NCBI RefSeq assembly: GCF_029852145.1
Contig: NC_079973.1
Coordinates: forward strand, 27,050,422 to 27,114,421
Reading direction: 5' to 3'
DNA from: Microplitis mediator
Lineage: Eukaryota; Arthropoda; Insecta; Hymenoptera; Braconidae
DNA: 64,000 nt
Position 1 is the first letter of the stretch. Each line of letters begins with the position of its first letter. The notes beneath the pieces were generated by a model. It was not told the origin of the DNA and ran no database searches. It saw nothing but the letters and a program-made list of their open reading frames with translations. A program made the translations under genes and the position numbers. Positions 37,420 to 50,430 of the stretch are shown piece by piece.

Positions 37420-38160
37420 CATTCATACTTGTATATATTTTTTTAAAATATTTCCATTCCGGCTTTATCTGATCGCTGAATTGAATGATGATGACTTATG
37501 GAAATTGAACATCTCACAGCCACAATTGTAGATCAGTGATAAAATTTAATAAAAAAAATAAATATTTATGCTCATGTTTATTTTCGTTTAAAATAAAATG
37601 TTAACGTGACGAACCAGAACGAATCCTAAGGTGACAAAATATTTCTCACTCCCTTATCCGCCCACTTATTGTATATTTTTTTATTTCTTCTATCAGCACT
37701 ACCATCTATAGCTCGCGAGCTGGGCAAACTACCTTCAGCCTACATATATGCGCCACGCGACATACGTCAGGTTGCAGTTAAGCGAAAACTAATAATTCTA
37801 ATTTTTATGTTTTTCAAACCGTCAAGACTTGATATTATGTGAGCAACTCAACCCACGTTATTTTTTTATCCATAAATAAGTAAAAAATTAATTTATTTCC
37901 AGCAAGTTGGACTTTTCCAAGATAAAACGACAAACGGGTAATTTTACAAACAAGTAAGATCGGATATTATTATATTTATTAAGTATCTGGTGGCCTGTGA
38001 CGCAAAATTGACTGACAATCGACGTCAAAAATAATTTGGCCAATTGTTTATAAAATAATTTTTAGAGCAAAATCAAGTCGACGGATAAACTGAAATTAAA
38101 TTTAAAAAATGACCGATTGTTAATTTTTCGCTGGTCAATTGACGTCAATTGTCTGCCTTA

Positions 38161-38384
38161 CACAGAAAAAAAGGATTTTTTGGCGCAAAAAATTTTTTCT
38201 TGTTCTAAGAAAATTTTTACCTGACCCAAGAAATTGTTTGTATTATAAAGTGAAGACAAAACTTTTCTTGGGGTAAGATAAAATTTTCTTGGAACAAGAA
38301 AAAAATTTCTTAGGCGAGAAAAATTTTTGTCTTCAATTCATAATAAAAAATATTTCTTGCGCCAAGAAATTCTTTTTTTCTGTG
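38161..38384. mobile_element. CACAG-ended MITE, copy 1 (224 bp)
   Basis: The ends are CACAGAAAAAAAGGATTTTT and, reverse-complemented, CACAGAAAAAAAGAATTTCT. Both continue into TTGGCGCAA-like sequence. TA flanks each side, consistent with a two-base target duplication of the Tc1/mariner type. The interior is built from repeated CAAGAAA and TTTCTTG palindromic words. Two other elements of almost the same size lie in this window (42496-42718 and 60905-61129). Confidence 0.75.
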
Positions 38385-39377
38385 TATATTACTAGCAGTG
38401 GCACATTTATCAATAGACTTAATCCAAATCATCCAATCTAATTATTTTATTTAATTATCTACAAACTCATCGATTTATGTTTTATTGACTACTGGGATTA
38501 ATAATTTTAAGACCGGTGATGCGACGTTGTCTCCGCGACCTATCGCTAAACTCGTTATCTTTATATTTTTCTCTAGAGCCCAATAAAAATATCATACTCG
38601 GAATAAGTTGAAGATAATAAATAGCTAGCGTTTAAATTGCAATTCATAAATAAGTCATGGATGGATACATATATGTTGCAAGTTGAGCTCGTTAACTAAC
38701 CTCACCTTCACTTTATTTAAACTTCACATACTTCCTACTGTACTGCGGAGTAACTCAGTAAATATATCTATAATTTTTTTTTTTTTTTTTTGCTTTATTG
38801 ATAAATAATAGAAACTATTATATAGTTTATGGATAGAAGCCCGACGATTTCCGCGTGACAGTCATCAGTCCTGATTGAGCTGATGGAAGAAAAATACTCG
38901 ATATTGTTCACACGACCAATCAACGTCGTTTTATAAATATTTAATTATTATGCTAATAACAGTAACAATGAATTCAAATTTGTAAACAATTTAATATGCA
39001 ATATCAAGATGAAAAACTTCTTGCACAAGTGCATGTTAATTTATTCTGTTAAATCTTACGTTTATTGCGATGCTGCAAAAAAGACCAAGATGTAAATTAT
39101 AAAATAATTTTTTTTTAATATCTTGTATATTTTTGATCTCTTTGTATTTTAATTACTCTATTAATATTTATATGTTAAATAATAATAACGATGCTTTTGT
39201 ATTTTATGAAAATTTACACTGTACGGAGTTTAAAAAAAAATCACTCCGTTAACGGAGGAGTCAACAAGGAGTTTGTTTTTTCAGAGTGATCTGAATTTCA
39301 TTTCAATCCGCATTCAAAAAAAAATACCTATACAAAAAAACTGAATATATATAAAATAAGATTTAAATAAAACTTAC

Positions 39378-39439
39378 CTTTTTTAAATGTTTGTTCACCC
39401 ACTTAGTAAAGGTCTTTTTCTGGATGGCATCACGCTCGT
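39378..39439 (-). CDS. shot: shot exon: start of CH1
   Basis: This 62 bp exon has acceptor tttaattacag/AC and donor AAAAAG/gtaagt. Two bases complete an Asp codon, then ERDAIQKKTFTKWVNKHLKK. This contains the actinin-type actin-binding signature 1 (Q..TF.KW.N) and marks the start of CH1. It corresponds to exon 2 of plectin. The upstream split codon requires a first exon ending in G at phase 1, which the exon at 45872-46097 provides. Confidence 0.95.
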
Positions 39440-42400
39440 CTGTAATTAAAAAAAATAAGAAATAGAAAATTATGTATAAAAAAATAAAATCAAGGTATAA
39501 ATTATCCGTTACTTGTTAATCACTAGCTGTAGAGTATAAACTCAATTAACCTTAGAACCAAGACAATAACAAGATAAATATCTGCAGTATATATGTATAT
39601 ATTTATATTTAAGGTTAATCAGGAAGCTGGTGTGTTTAGAAAGTCAGTAAAGGGTTAAAGGTAAACTTGTAAACCTTGAGGATATGCGGAATTGCTGCTG
39701 GTTTAAATTAACGACAGAGACGCGGAATCGCAATCAATCCTGATGAGACCGCGGTCTTTAAGGTCGGGACTCGACCTCTTGAACTTTCGTGCTCGGTCCT
39801 CAGTACTCCAGTCACGCCCACGTTGCGTGAGCTAAGTGCCCGTGAAAAGGAGTAAAGAGAATAAATACTGACGAAGAGTAAGTAGGAGTCTTCTGCTTTA
39901 CACTAGTGACATTGTCACCGAGTGTCTTGTATTATACGACAGTACTTAATTGCCGTGCAAATATAAGTCACTGCTTTTTATTCTCAATTATCTGGTTTCT
40001 TTTGTGTAAATATATGCCGTGATATTTTTTTTACCGCATAATTTAGAGTATATTGCTTGTGATTTTTAAAATATGTACACATGTCAAAAGATTTGTAGAC
40101 TTAATATTTAAATAAATAATTTATTTTTTATATAGAAGATTTTTAAAATGAATTATTTATTTAAACTCATTGAGGAAGAGAAGTTTAATTTTAAAAATTT
40201 AAAATGAGTAATAAATGTTGGACAAGGTTAAGGTTTAAATACGTTTTTAAAATTAAATGATTGGAAATTGAAATTTAATAGCATAAGCTGGTTGCTGTGG
40301 CTACAGATTCGTGCAGCTGCAGCCCACGAGTAACATTGAGTATGAGGGATCAGAGTTCACTTGCAGACAATAACCTCCAAGTAATTCATTACATGAGGGA
40401 TGAATTGAGTGGAGAAAGAAATTTGATGATTAAATCACAAGTACTTAAATAATAAAAAATAATAATAATAATTTTAAAAGAAATATTTAGCAGCGACATT
40501 GACGCTCGAGGCGTTAAATAATATCATGTTGGTATTAGTAGCCGAAAGCTAAAATAATTAACGTAATGAGCGTATAATTTTCCGTCACGAATTCTCAGAA
40601 AGCTGATCGAGGCGTACGTAGATCTAACATCAAAAGGCCAAGTTGGACCCGAGACTAAGGCGGGCTTGAGAGTTTATGCTTTGATCTAAACCACCAGTCA
40701 AAGAACTTCCTTTTTGGACTATATAATTGTCGGAATATATATATATAATTTATTGCTAAATAAATAGACAATAATAAGGACTTAAATATATTGCGAGTGT
40801 ATAAATTGAGTGACGAGTTTGTGAATTGACAGCTTCAGCGACTGCAGACAATTGATAGATTGATGTCACGATCTGAGGATTTATCGTGGAAAAATAATTT
40901 AAATTACTCAATAGCGTCAACAGTTTTTCAATTAAACCGAGTTATTTAAATTATTAATATAAATTATCTTTGAAAAGAATCCTAGATTTTTTTTTTCAAA
41001 AGCGAATTTATGGAAAAGACGCAAGACCACAGGTCGTTGATTTTTCTTAGCAAATATTTTTTTACCATGACATCAGATCTTTTTCACAGTGGCGCCTATT
41101 TGTCGCGAATGTACATGAAAAATTTTTTTTAACCCGAGAACATTTTACACCTTCGAGATCGGAATGTCAAATAAGACGGCTGTGACTTCTCATGCTACTC
41201 AGAGCAAATATTATACACCTACGTGAGCGCCCACTTTTTACTATATCTATATATAATACGGAAGAGACGTTTTTTTGTTCATTTTTTAAGTACATAGTTG
41301 GATTGAAATTTTTTTCTCTCAAAGAATATAAATATCTGTGAACGTAAAATTGCACTCTAGCTCTTGACAATTATTTAAACCCCGTGACAATTTATTATCA
41401 GACTCTTTTGGCACGGTGACGAGGTTAAAGAACCGCCGTAAGAAGAAAACACATTAGAATAAATAACTGCTGTGTGTGTGTGTGTTGTGTGTTTGTGTGC
41501 GAGACAAGCAAAAACGCGGGCGTTTAATCTACAGCTACAATAACTAAGTGGATAAAATTTAGCGTATAGAATAATAGTTTATCGTTAAATGCCAAGAATG
41601 GTCATAATAGATCACGAGTGCTAGGAGACACAAATAGAGATTTATCGTTTAAGATTAAAGTTAATGTTAATGTTAATAAATAGCTACATTGTGGCTATTT
41701 TATATTTATTCGAAAGATCTATTGGCTTTTAACAGAGCTTAAATATCACAATTTGTATACTTTGAGATTAGATAATCAATTCAATGGTAACATAAAATTG
41801 TGGTCTGCGGTGTGTGTTAATATTTGAGTCTGCTGAAGATGGTATGAGAATTAATCAGACTCAGTGTCGTGAGAATGGTTCGAATTGGGATTGAACTAGA
41901 CTTGAACGACGCCCTCATGACATTAAATATGGTCACTTGAGTGCTTGCTATTACTTGTACATAATATGCTCTTGCAATTGCGGATAGCAAGAGAAAGACG
42001 GGAGAGTACTCGGATCACTTTGAGTTGAGTTGGGCTTAGCTCAGTACATGTAGGATATGTGATGCGATATGCGGGCGATCACATCTGTCCGATGGTTACG
42101 GTTAGTTTATAGGCCTCAAATAGCAAGCACACCCGCTCTTACCCATCACTTCACCACGTTAATTCGAGATACTCGTTTTATTTTTCTTAGATCCACTATC
42201 GTAATAGCCCACCCTGCGATACTCTGATCCACTATACAGTATACACACTCTACTATATCCGTTAACTCACGGTTACTCTTCATATATCTTCCATGACATT
42301 TCACGCCCTGATTTCGTGTAATGGACGAGGAGAGTTTTAAACCGCTTCAATCCTGATATATTCTAACCCATTAACTCCTCGATAACACGTTCTCAACTTT

Positions 42401-42495
42401 TAAATTTATTTTGATGTCTTATGATTCTAGATATATTGCACGGGTTGAAATAAATTAGTTTATAATGAAAATTTCAAATTATTTTAGCACATGTG

Positions 42496-42718
42496 CACAG
42501 AAAAAAAGGATTTCTTAGTCCAAGAAATTTTTATTTGTCCCAAAAAAATTTTTGAATTATAAATTGAAAACTTAAAATTTCTTGGAGCGAGAATAAATTT
42601 TTGTAGAGCAAGAAAAAAATTTTTTGAACCGAGAAATTTTTTCTTGTCTCAAGAAAATTTTTGTTTTCAATTTATAATACAAAAAATTTCTTGCGCCAAG
42701 AAATTATTTTTTTCTGTG
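42496..42718. mobile_element. CACAG-ended MITE, copy 2 (223 bp)
   Basis: It has the same ends as copy 1: CACAGAAAAAAAGGATTTCT, and on the other side the reverse complement of TTCTTGCGCCAAGAAATTAT followed by CTGTG. The interior again consists of CAAGAAA/TTTCTTG palindromic words. It is non-coding and lies in shot intron 1. It is clearly homologous to the 38161 element in length and word order. Confidence 0.75.
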
Positions 42719-44310
42719 TGGGTACAAAAAGATGAAAAATCCTCACGATGGAAATTTATTGCACGCAGACTCTATTTTTTATGATAAAATTCAAAAAATT
42801 TCATAAAAATAAACGCAGCGGTTCAGAAATTGCGATATTTTAACAAATAAATAAAAAATGTATATGAAGATAATTTTTGGGACGGAAACATAAATTTTAA
42901 TGGTTTTTGATAACGCTAATGCATTAAAAAAAAGTAATGGGTTACTTGAAACCTTATCACAACGATCATTTAATTGAAATAAATAGTTTGATCAAAAAAT
43001 AATCTAATCAAAAATCCTTCTTGAGATAAAATAAATAAACAAATATGAGACAGTACGTATTGAACACATACTTGAAATTAAGATTTTAGATAAAATTTAA
43101 ATATATTAGTAAGTTATTTAATACATATATATTAATGTATTATGTAATAAGAGATAGTACACATTAAAATGTATAAGTGATTCATAAATATTACTCGAGG
43201 CATATAAACTTCGCGATATGAGTTATTGTTATTGGATGCGTACACCAGGATATTATTCACGCGCTCAGTTTTATTGTAACCACACGAATATAAGTAAGCC
43301 GTGGCATTGTCTATTGTGTATGTGTCAACTTCCTACTTTTTCCTTTCTTACAAATATATATTTATTTGCAACGGCATTATATTAATGTGTCCCGAGTTAT
43401 TTAAATTTAATAATAGACAGCATTGAAATGAACGTCAGCAAACTCAAATGAAAACGGTTTAAATTAAAATTTTCTCCGTCATCTTAATTTGAAATAGTAT
43501 TATATATTATTAATATATAAAACCAAGTATAGTAATTTCCAGCGGTATTTATTACTAATGTTTAATGCATTTCTAAGAAATATGGAATGGAACCGCAGAA
43601 TGCTGAAAATTATATATTTATATATAAAGATTACACACTAAATGACGTAAATATATTTCCTGTACGATGGTGTTGCCTGTAGTGACAAACTCTCACGCCA
43701 TTTATGTATCAAAAATGTCGATTAAAATTTAAAAAAAAAGTACCTATCAATATATTCAAGCAGACATCAATTACACTACGGCTGCCAGTGCATACCACAT
43801 AACAAAATCATTTAATCGACATTTTTTCTCATGAATCTTCAAGACAGAGTTTGCTGACGAGTTTAGTTTTTAAAATCCCGCTTGATAGTTTTTTATTATT
43901 TAACTTCTATTGACATCGTAAACGTTGTACTCAATAATGATGCAACGGATGTCGCGCTAGTTGGCTGACCACAATCAGTTGCTATTTACACTTCTCAACC
44001 AGGTAGCGAAAGTCCACTGGTATTTATTCACACATGTGATATATCTCTATATACTGAACATTTAACTTCAAAAGTCAAAGTTCTCATTTTATTTTTTTTT
44101 CCTTTTAAAAGTATTTAGTCTCAATAATTAATTCGTCTTATAAAAATCAATTTAAAAATATATTATTATCATTATTAATTTTTTATTATGACTGTAATGA
44201 TGATAATATATTAGTATGCAAAGTAATATAGACTACAGACTACGAACATTAAATAAAATTGAACCGTTTACTATTTTAACGCATCATTGATTTAACTGAT
44301 GACGATAATA

Positions 44311-44334
44311 ATATATATATATATATATATATAT
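44311..44334. repeat. (AT)n microsatellite
   Basis: Short alternating AT tract of 24 bp. Confidence 0.9.
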
Positions 44335-45871
44335 AGATAACTTTTAACTGCACGCACCTGTAACACCACCCACGCAAAGTGCAGATAAATATATGTCGTT
44401 CACGTAACGTCATGCGCGAATTATTCGCACGCGTTAAATTAGCAAGTTGCGAACTGTTAGATAAAAATTTAACGGGTGTAATTTTTTTAAAGCCCCTCTA
44501 GTTTGTTGTAATAAGTAAAAGTAATTGTCGCACATAATTAATAAACTTGAAGGTATCACCTCAATTAAAAAAGTAAAAAATTTTTTTAATTGGCGGTAAA
44601 TTTAAAAATCCAAAAGTGTATACAAGTCTAGGCTGTAAAAAAAGTTATTATTAAAAATATTAAAATGTTTGTAATTATATTTATAACCATGTGTATTATT
44701 GTAATTGCTAAATTAAGTATCATTATGTTATTGTTGTTATTTATTATTAAATTCAAGGACTAAAGAGCCCAGTTAAGTATCACACTGATGCATGGCATGC
44801 ATGGTTGCTCGTAAAAATAAATAATCTATTGTAAATTTTAATTTTAATGAAAGTTTATTGATAATAAAAATGAACACTACAGTTGCTTAAGCTAAAAAAA
44901 AATATTTATTGGGTTCGATTACTCGGCAATAATTCTATTAACTTTAATGATGACATATTACACTTGTTACAATTAATCAATTGTTCGAGTTCTAATTGAA
45001 TTATCGCACAGTAGGATAAATTGCGTCACTGCCAAAAAAAAGTTACGAAAATTTTTCTCACGACACCAATGACAATTGTCTCTTACGTCAGTTTTTTTTT
45101 TTTTTTTACAGTTATATAAAAATTTTTGACATAAAATAATTGTATATTATAATTATAATAATAATAATAGTGAATATACAATATGATAATTGTTAATGAA
45201 ATATGACTGAGGTTGAGAAAAAAATTAAAAAAGTAAAACAATGGAGCTAAATACTCAAAGATCAACAAGGACACTCAAACAAAAAGTCATTTATTTTAAA
45301 TAATTTACGGTGATTTAATTTTTTGCTGTATGCAATAGTAATACTAATAATAATTATGGTAATTATTCATTTGGATATGTAAATTAAGTATGAAAAATAT
45401 ATAAAACAAATGGTTAGTCGCTAAATCATATCAATTAGTCTTGTATAAGCAGTAAAAATAAATTATAACTTGTGTAATAATGTAATAATTATTTAAATAT
45501 ATTTTATTATTAATAAAATGTACATTCAAGGTACAAACTAACGTAACTAGTGATTAGCAGCGACGCAACCAAATTACCCACTATATAGATATGTATATAA
45601 ATCTTGCAAACGAGTGATTATCTTATTATTTATTCCACTCACCGCGTAGTACCGCGAATGTAAATCAATATATATATGACATAAATATACCGAGCCGTTA
45701 GAATGACAATTCACTTAAAAACATGCTGGGGAATTTCAAAAATTATTTTTTTTAATTAAAAAAAAAAAAAAAAACTATGGAAGCAAACTGTCTCACCTTT
45801 AAATCAACAAAACGGAATAAAAAAATAAAAATAAAAGAAAACGAGCTGCCAGCATCAAATGTGATACCTAC

Positions 45872-46097
45872 CGTGAGCTTCGATGAACTTGGCCCAGCAG
45901 CCCCAATAAGCCAAAGAGCTGCTGGGTCTGGTGTCATCGTCATCAATAATATCCTCGACAGTATGACCATTCTGACCTTTGAACTTGGACAGTGATTCCT
46001 CGTAGCCGTGCTGGGACTTTTGCTCACGATGGTGCTCGGCAACAGTATCTGCAGGATCGAATCCTAGTCGCTCTTTGTAGTAAGCCTGAGTCGACAT
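45872..46097 (-). CDS. shot: shot first coding exon of the CH1+CH2 isoform
   Basis: The ATG at 46097 has an A-rich context (aaataaaATG). It opens MSTQAYYKERLGFDPADTVA, then EHHREQKSQHGYEESLSKFK and, near the end, RPSSSLAYWGCWAKFIEAH. The donor is GCTCACG/gtaggt, leaving one G that forms Asp with the AC at 39439 and leads into ERDAIQKKTF. The 75-residue head is polar, with an acidic run (DIIDDDD), and precedes the actin-binding domain. YYKERLGFDP resembles what I remember of an insect Shot N-terminus. Upstream sequence becomes non-coding directly, so this ATG is the likely start for this isoform. Other first exons may exist further upstream. Confidence 0.9.
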
Positions 46098-46330
46098 TTT
46101 ATTTGTAATAAATCAGCACTTTTACACTTTTTAGTTTTTTATAAATTTTTAAATTATCCAACAGGCCAGCGAACGTTGCATGACTTGCTCAACAAGAAAA
46201 CTTATGTATGAATATATATGAAGAACAAGCACGTGGCACTTTTTCTTCGCGCACTAGAGTGAAAACTCGTCGAGAGAATTAGCGAGGACGCGAGTGTCAC
46301 TTTTCAAAATCTCTTTACTGTTCTTTCGCA
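46098..46330 (-). promoter_or_regulatory. 5' leader and possible promoter of long shot isoform
   Basis: The sequence just upstream of the ATG is AT-rich. Beyond it, at about 46240-46310, there is a GC-richer block with several CG dinucleotides. This could be the transcription start region, but no motif decides the start site and a further 5' non-coding exon is possible. Confidence 0.3.
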
Positions 46331-49300
46331 TGCGTGTTCTCATGTAATTATTTACACAAATATATATCTGCAATCGACATATTTATTCAAAATTTATTTC
46401 TCTTCTTCAAAGTATATTATAAATGTTAATGCTCATGACATTTTACTGATTAGTCTTTTGGTTAATTAGTTAAAAAATATTTTTTAATTATTCGCGGTTA
46501 GTTAAGTCATTAAGCGAAATATGGCTACGCAGGGATTGCATCCGGTCTATTATATTATTTGTTATGTTAAAATAAAATTAAAACCGTTAACGATAAATCC
46601 CCGTCGGTGTGATTATGGCACTTTGAATTCCCAGTTGCTGTTGTACTTGTTTTTTATAATTATTATTATTATTATTACTATTATTATTATTTATTTTTTT
46701 CTTTATCCGTCAAGGATTACATGTCATTCTTGTCTCGTCTTCATCATAGTCATTAATACCGTCGAATGATGACGTTATAAATTCTATCAGTTATTTTTTC
46801 TTTCACTTTTTACACACATGCCACTGCAGTCCGTCGAGACTACTTGCATACTTCTCCTTTCACCTCTCGATTTACCACAGCTTGGATGTGACCAGCACTA
46901 TTTTTAAAAATAATACAATGAGTTGTAACTTAAATAAATCCACTTACATTTAATTATTTTTTGCCAAGAGTTTTTCTACTCCGTTTGTTAATAAAATTAA
47001 TAAAACAATTTTTTTTTTTTAAATTGAATTGAATAAGCATTAAAAGCGTTAAGGGGAAGAAGAAGGAATAAATATTCAGTGAATAAAAAAAAATAAAAAT
47101 GAACGGAAAGGCGGTAGCTCGAAAATGACAACGTCTCACTGACTAACCGCGTGACGGAATGTCCAACTGACTAAGTGTCCAAGTGACTAGAGCTGAGTGT
47201 TATTATATGTATATATATAAATATGGTTTGGAGCAGCAATAATATAATACTATCACACGAGGAAGCTAATGGTCGAGAGCAAAAGTGTGTTATGGACATA
47301 ACACTAACACGAGACTGACTGAGTTGTTGGACTGTTTGATTTCTTCAAGTAGCCAAGACAACACAAGACGACCGGAACGCTCTGTGCTCTATAGCTGATC
47401 GGAATCCCCGCATATGGTAATCGACGTACTGTGTGTGGGTGCAGTCCCCTGGGCCCGCTTAAACTCGGTCCAATCCCCAACCTGACGCACTTCTCCTATC
47501 AGCCAATCACCGCACGTCTTATTTCTCTTCAACAGGGGAGACTCACGTCCGCAATGATAAAGTAACATGTGTGTACACATATGAATGTATGTAATGGAAT
47601 AAAAATATAAATAAAAATGTAATTAAATGAAAGAATACTGTGTTGTATGTGCAGTACTAGAGTCAAGTCGAGTTGTGGCGCAGGCTCAATCACTGCGATT
47701 GCACATGGTATTAGTAAATTCGCCACGGAAATGGATAATTTTATCAATAGGATACACGTACGTCTATATATTACACACTGACGACATTTACACAGCTAAT
47801 GCTATGTAGTAATTAGATGTATACAATTTATATGTTCATATATATAAATATATATGTATACATTCGGCAACCACGCAGTAAGTTTGTACGTAATCAATAC
47901 CACCTACACTTTTCTTAGTCACACTTTCACTAAACCATTTGAATTTTCACACAAACAAAATTATATTAGCTCTTTGATAATATATATTTACACAACTTCA
48001 TTACGTAATTATTGATTAATTCATAAATTTATCTAATCATAATTTTTTATTTTTTGTGTGAAAGTTATGAATTTACTAAACCATAACCTCTTGTAATGGT
48101 TAGAAACCAACAACTAAACTGAAGTGAGGTGATTTTGAGTCTTAACAGTACGGGGTGGGGATTCAAAGGAATATTAGCTTACAAAGTTGGCCTAAAGGAG
48201 ATGAGACCGAATGGACACAGGTAATTTTCAGGTATCTTCGAGAATCGAGAAAATTTATATTGTGTGATTGGGAGTAGAATAAGTCTCTATGCTCATTCTC
48301 AACAAAGTTAAGTTTTGTTTGGGTTTACATTTATATATTTATATGTATTGCATGTTACCAAGTGTACAATATATATGTGTGTACCCCAACGATTATCGGC
48401 GAGGAATTTGAATCGAGGTGTACCTAACGGTACTTGTCAAAGGTACTGGCAATTCCGGGACTCCATGGGTACAATAACCTGCATCACGGTTCCCAAAGGA
48501 TTTGCCAGCCGATGCGGACCGTTAGCAATTCTCATTACTTCCCAATTAATAAAATCATAATCCCATCATTCAAGATACTTCATATAGAGTTTACTTTTTT
48601 TTTTTTAATTCAATTCACTATCCAAAAGTTGATATGTAATTACTGACGGGTATTAATTATTAATATATTTATTACTCGGATTTTTTTGTGGTAAAATAAA
48701 ATGTCATCGTCACTAATGAGAAATAAAGTAGAGCTGTAATTAATATATATCATAATGAATGATTTTTAAATTAAACTTATCTTTGTCTCGATGATAAAAA
48801 AAAAAGTTATTGAAATTAACCGGAAAAATGGTAAATTATTTTTGAGTAAAAAATGATTATTTAAATGAACTTGAGCCATTCGAATGAGATATCCAAACTA
48901 AACGGCCTCATGTTCTATGAACTTTGAGAAAGAAAAAATCAACTCCTACTGATGAGAAGGTAATTCTATAAATAAATAAAGTTAACGGCCGCAATATATA
49001 ATAATAATGGAAATAAAAATAACAAAATTTATAATTGAATGATAGATGATATTAACAATTAATTCCGCGGCGTAAATTAATGGTTAAAATTCCGAGTGTA
49101 ATTGAGATGTACGCAAGGGGTTAAAAGGATAGAGAAAAAAAAAGCGTGGTAAAGATCTCACTGTAGAATGATGGTAAGATGAGTTTTTTAGCCATAAGTA
49201 AAAAAAAAGTTGAAATGTTCACTCTATTATCTGGTCTGTGTGTATGATACGCCAGTGCATAATAATGCAATTACGCCGAAAGGCACAAACTGGAGAATAA

Positions 49301-50245
49301 AAAATAATGATTGTTAGGTTTCTCCTCTGACAAACTGGATTATCATACTCCTCTCTCGGTAATGGACAGTAAACTTCTCTTGGATTAAACCAGCACATAT
49401 ATATATATATGTATATATAGACGGCAAAGGCGTGCCAGAATAAAGAATTTGCGTGCTCGCAAGTTCACCTATACATCTTCTTTTTGTGCTGTACTGAACA
49501 CGCGTCCTCACTTTGCTTATAAAGTAAAATACTCTTTGTCTATTATATATATTCCCTGTCTACTGCCTCTACTTTATTATCATAGACGAGTAAGCCCAGC
49601 AGAGAAGATTCGCTACGGCAAGGAGAGCATGAAAGAAATTTAAATGAAAGTTTCATGATTGCTTTTTACTCTGTATGATATCTCTATTAGATTGCAGCAG
49701 ATATCAAGTTGAAAAACAGAACAAAACAAAATAAATAATAAATATTTATGTGGACATTGTCTTTAAAAAATGAATAGCAAAAATTCATTTAAAAACACAA
49801 ACGTTATTTCTATATAGACAACCGACAGTGTGCAGCTGCTTTATAAACTCAGTAACAACAACAAAATCCACGTGCGCTCACTTTACCTTTTTAAACTTAT
49901 ACTGATGCTTTTGCTTATACTTGTAATGCCTCTTTATTATTCTCATTTTCATTCTTTCAATTCCATATATATATTTTATATTACATATACTCCTCACTAC
50001 CGTGTCTTTTTCTCAGTACATTTACTGCATGAGCGCACGTGTAGGCGCGCAATGGATATTTCTAAGAACGCGAATCTCGACAGGAAGTTCTTTTCTATTC
50101 CTTTAGTATTTTTATATTCTCACCGACTCATGCACAAATAATTCAACCAAATTTATAAAATTGTATTGAAGCTGAATATTTCTTTAAATTTTATAAACTC
50201 AATCAAGTCTTCCGCTTGTACAATAATTTTACATAGAAAAAAAAA

Positions 50246-50430
50246 ATGTATCTGAAGATCAGAACGATTTTCGCGGAACGAAAATGAAAAAAATCCGCGT
50301 AATTCAACTGCTTGAGGTGACTTAGGGATAATTGGGGGTGGCTGCAATTTTCGGCTGACAGTAGATTTTTTACTTTTCATTTTGTTTTTTATTTTCGTTC
50401 CGCGAAAAACGTTCCGATCTTCAGGTACAT
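50246..50430. mobile_element. MITE with 40-bp terminal inverted repeats (185 bp)
   Basis: The left 40 bp (starting ATGTATCTGAAGATCAGAAC) and the reverse complement of the right 40 bp (starting ATGTACCTGAAGATCGGAAC) differ at only a few positions. Both end in TTCGCGGAACGAAAAT. Outside the arms lie A-rich and T-rich flanks ending near CATAG and CAGTG, so the true element may be about 245 bp (50231-50475). It has no coding capacity. The same terminal sequence reappears at the right edge of the window. Confidence 0.75.

Larger units (their letters stand above)
29669..39377 (-). other. shot: shot intron, 9.7 kb, within CH1
   Basis: This intron holds a piggyBac-like foldback element (30145-30643), a candidate cassette exon (30743-30802), a CACAG-ended element (38161-38384), an (AT)n tract (37361-37419) and a heptamer repeat (37231-37258). 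A GC-richer patch at about 32640-32880 could be regulatory. The minus-strand frame at 31601-32257 (218 residues) is the longest here but resembles no family I know. No other exon is supported. Confidence 0.65.
39440..45871 (-). other. shot: shot intron 1, 6.4 kb
   Basis: AT-rich first coding intron. It contains a CACAG-ended element (42496-42718), an (AT)n tract (44311-44334) and a GC-richer patch at 39715-39850. No other exon was supported on either strand. Confidence 0.7.

Noticed and set aside
49830..50141. 103-residue plus-strand frame
   Set aside because: Low-complexity Leu/Tyr/Phe/His-rich translation of AT-rich DNA with no recognisable domain or splice support.
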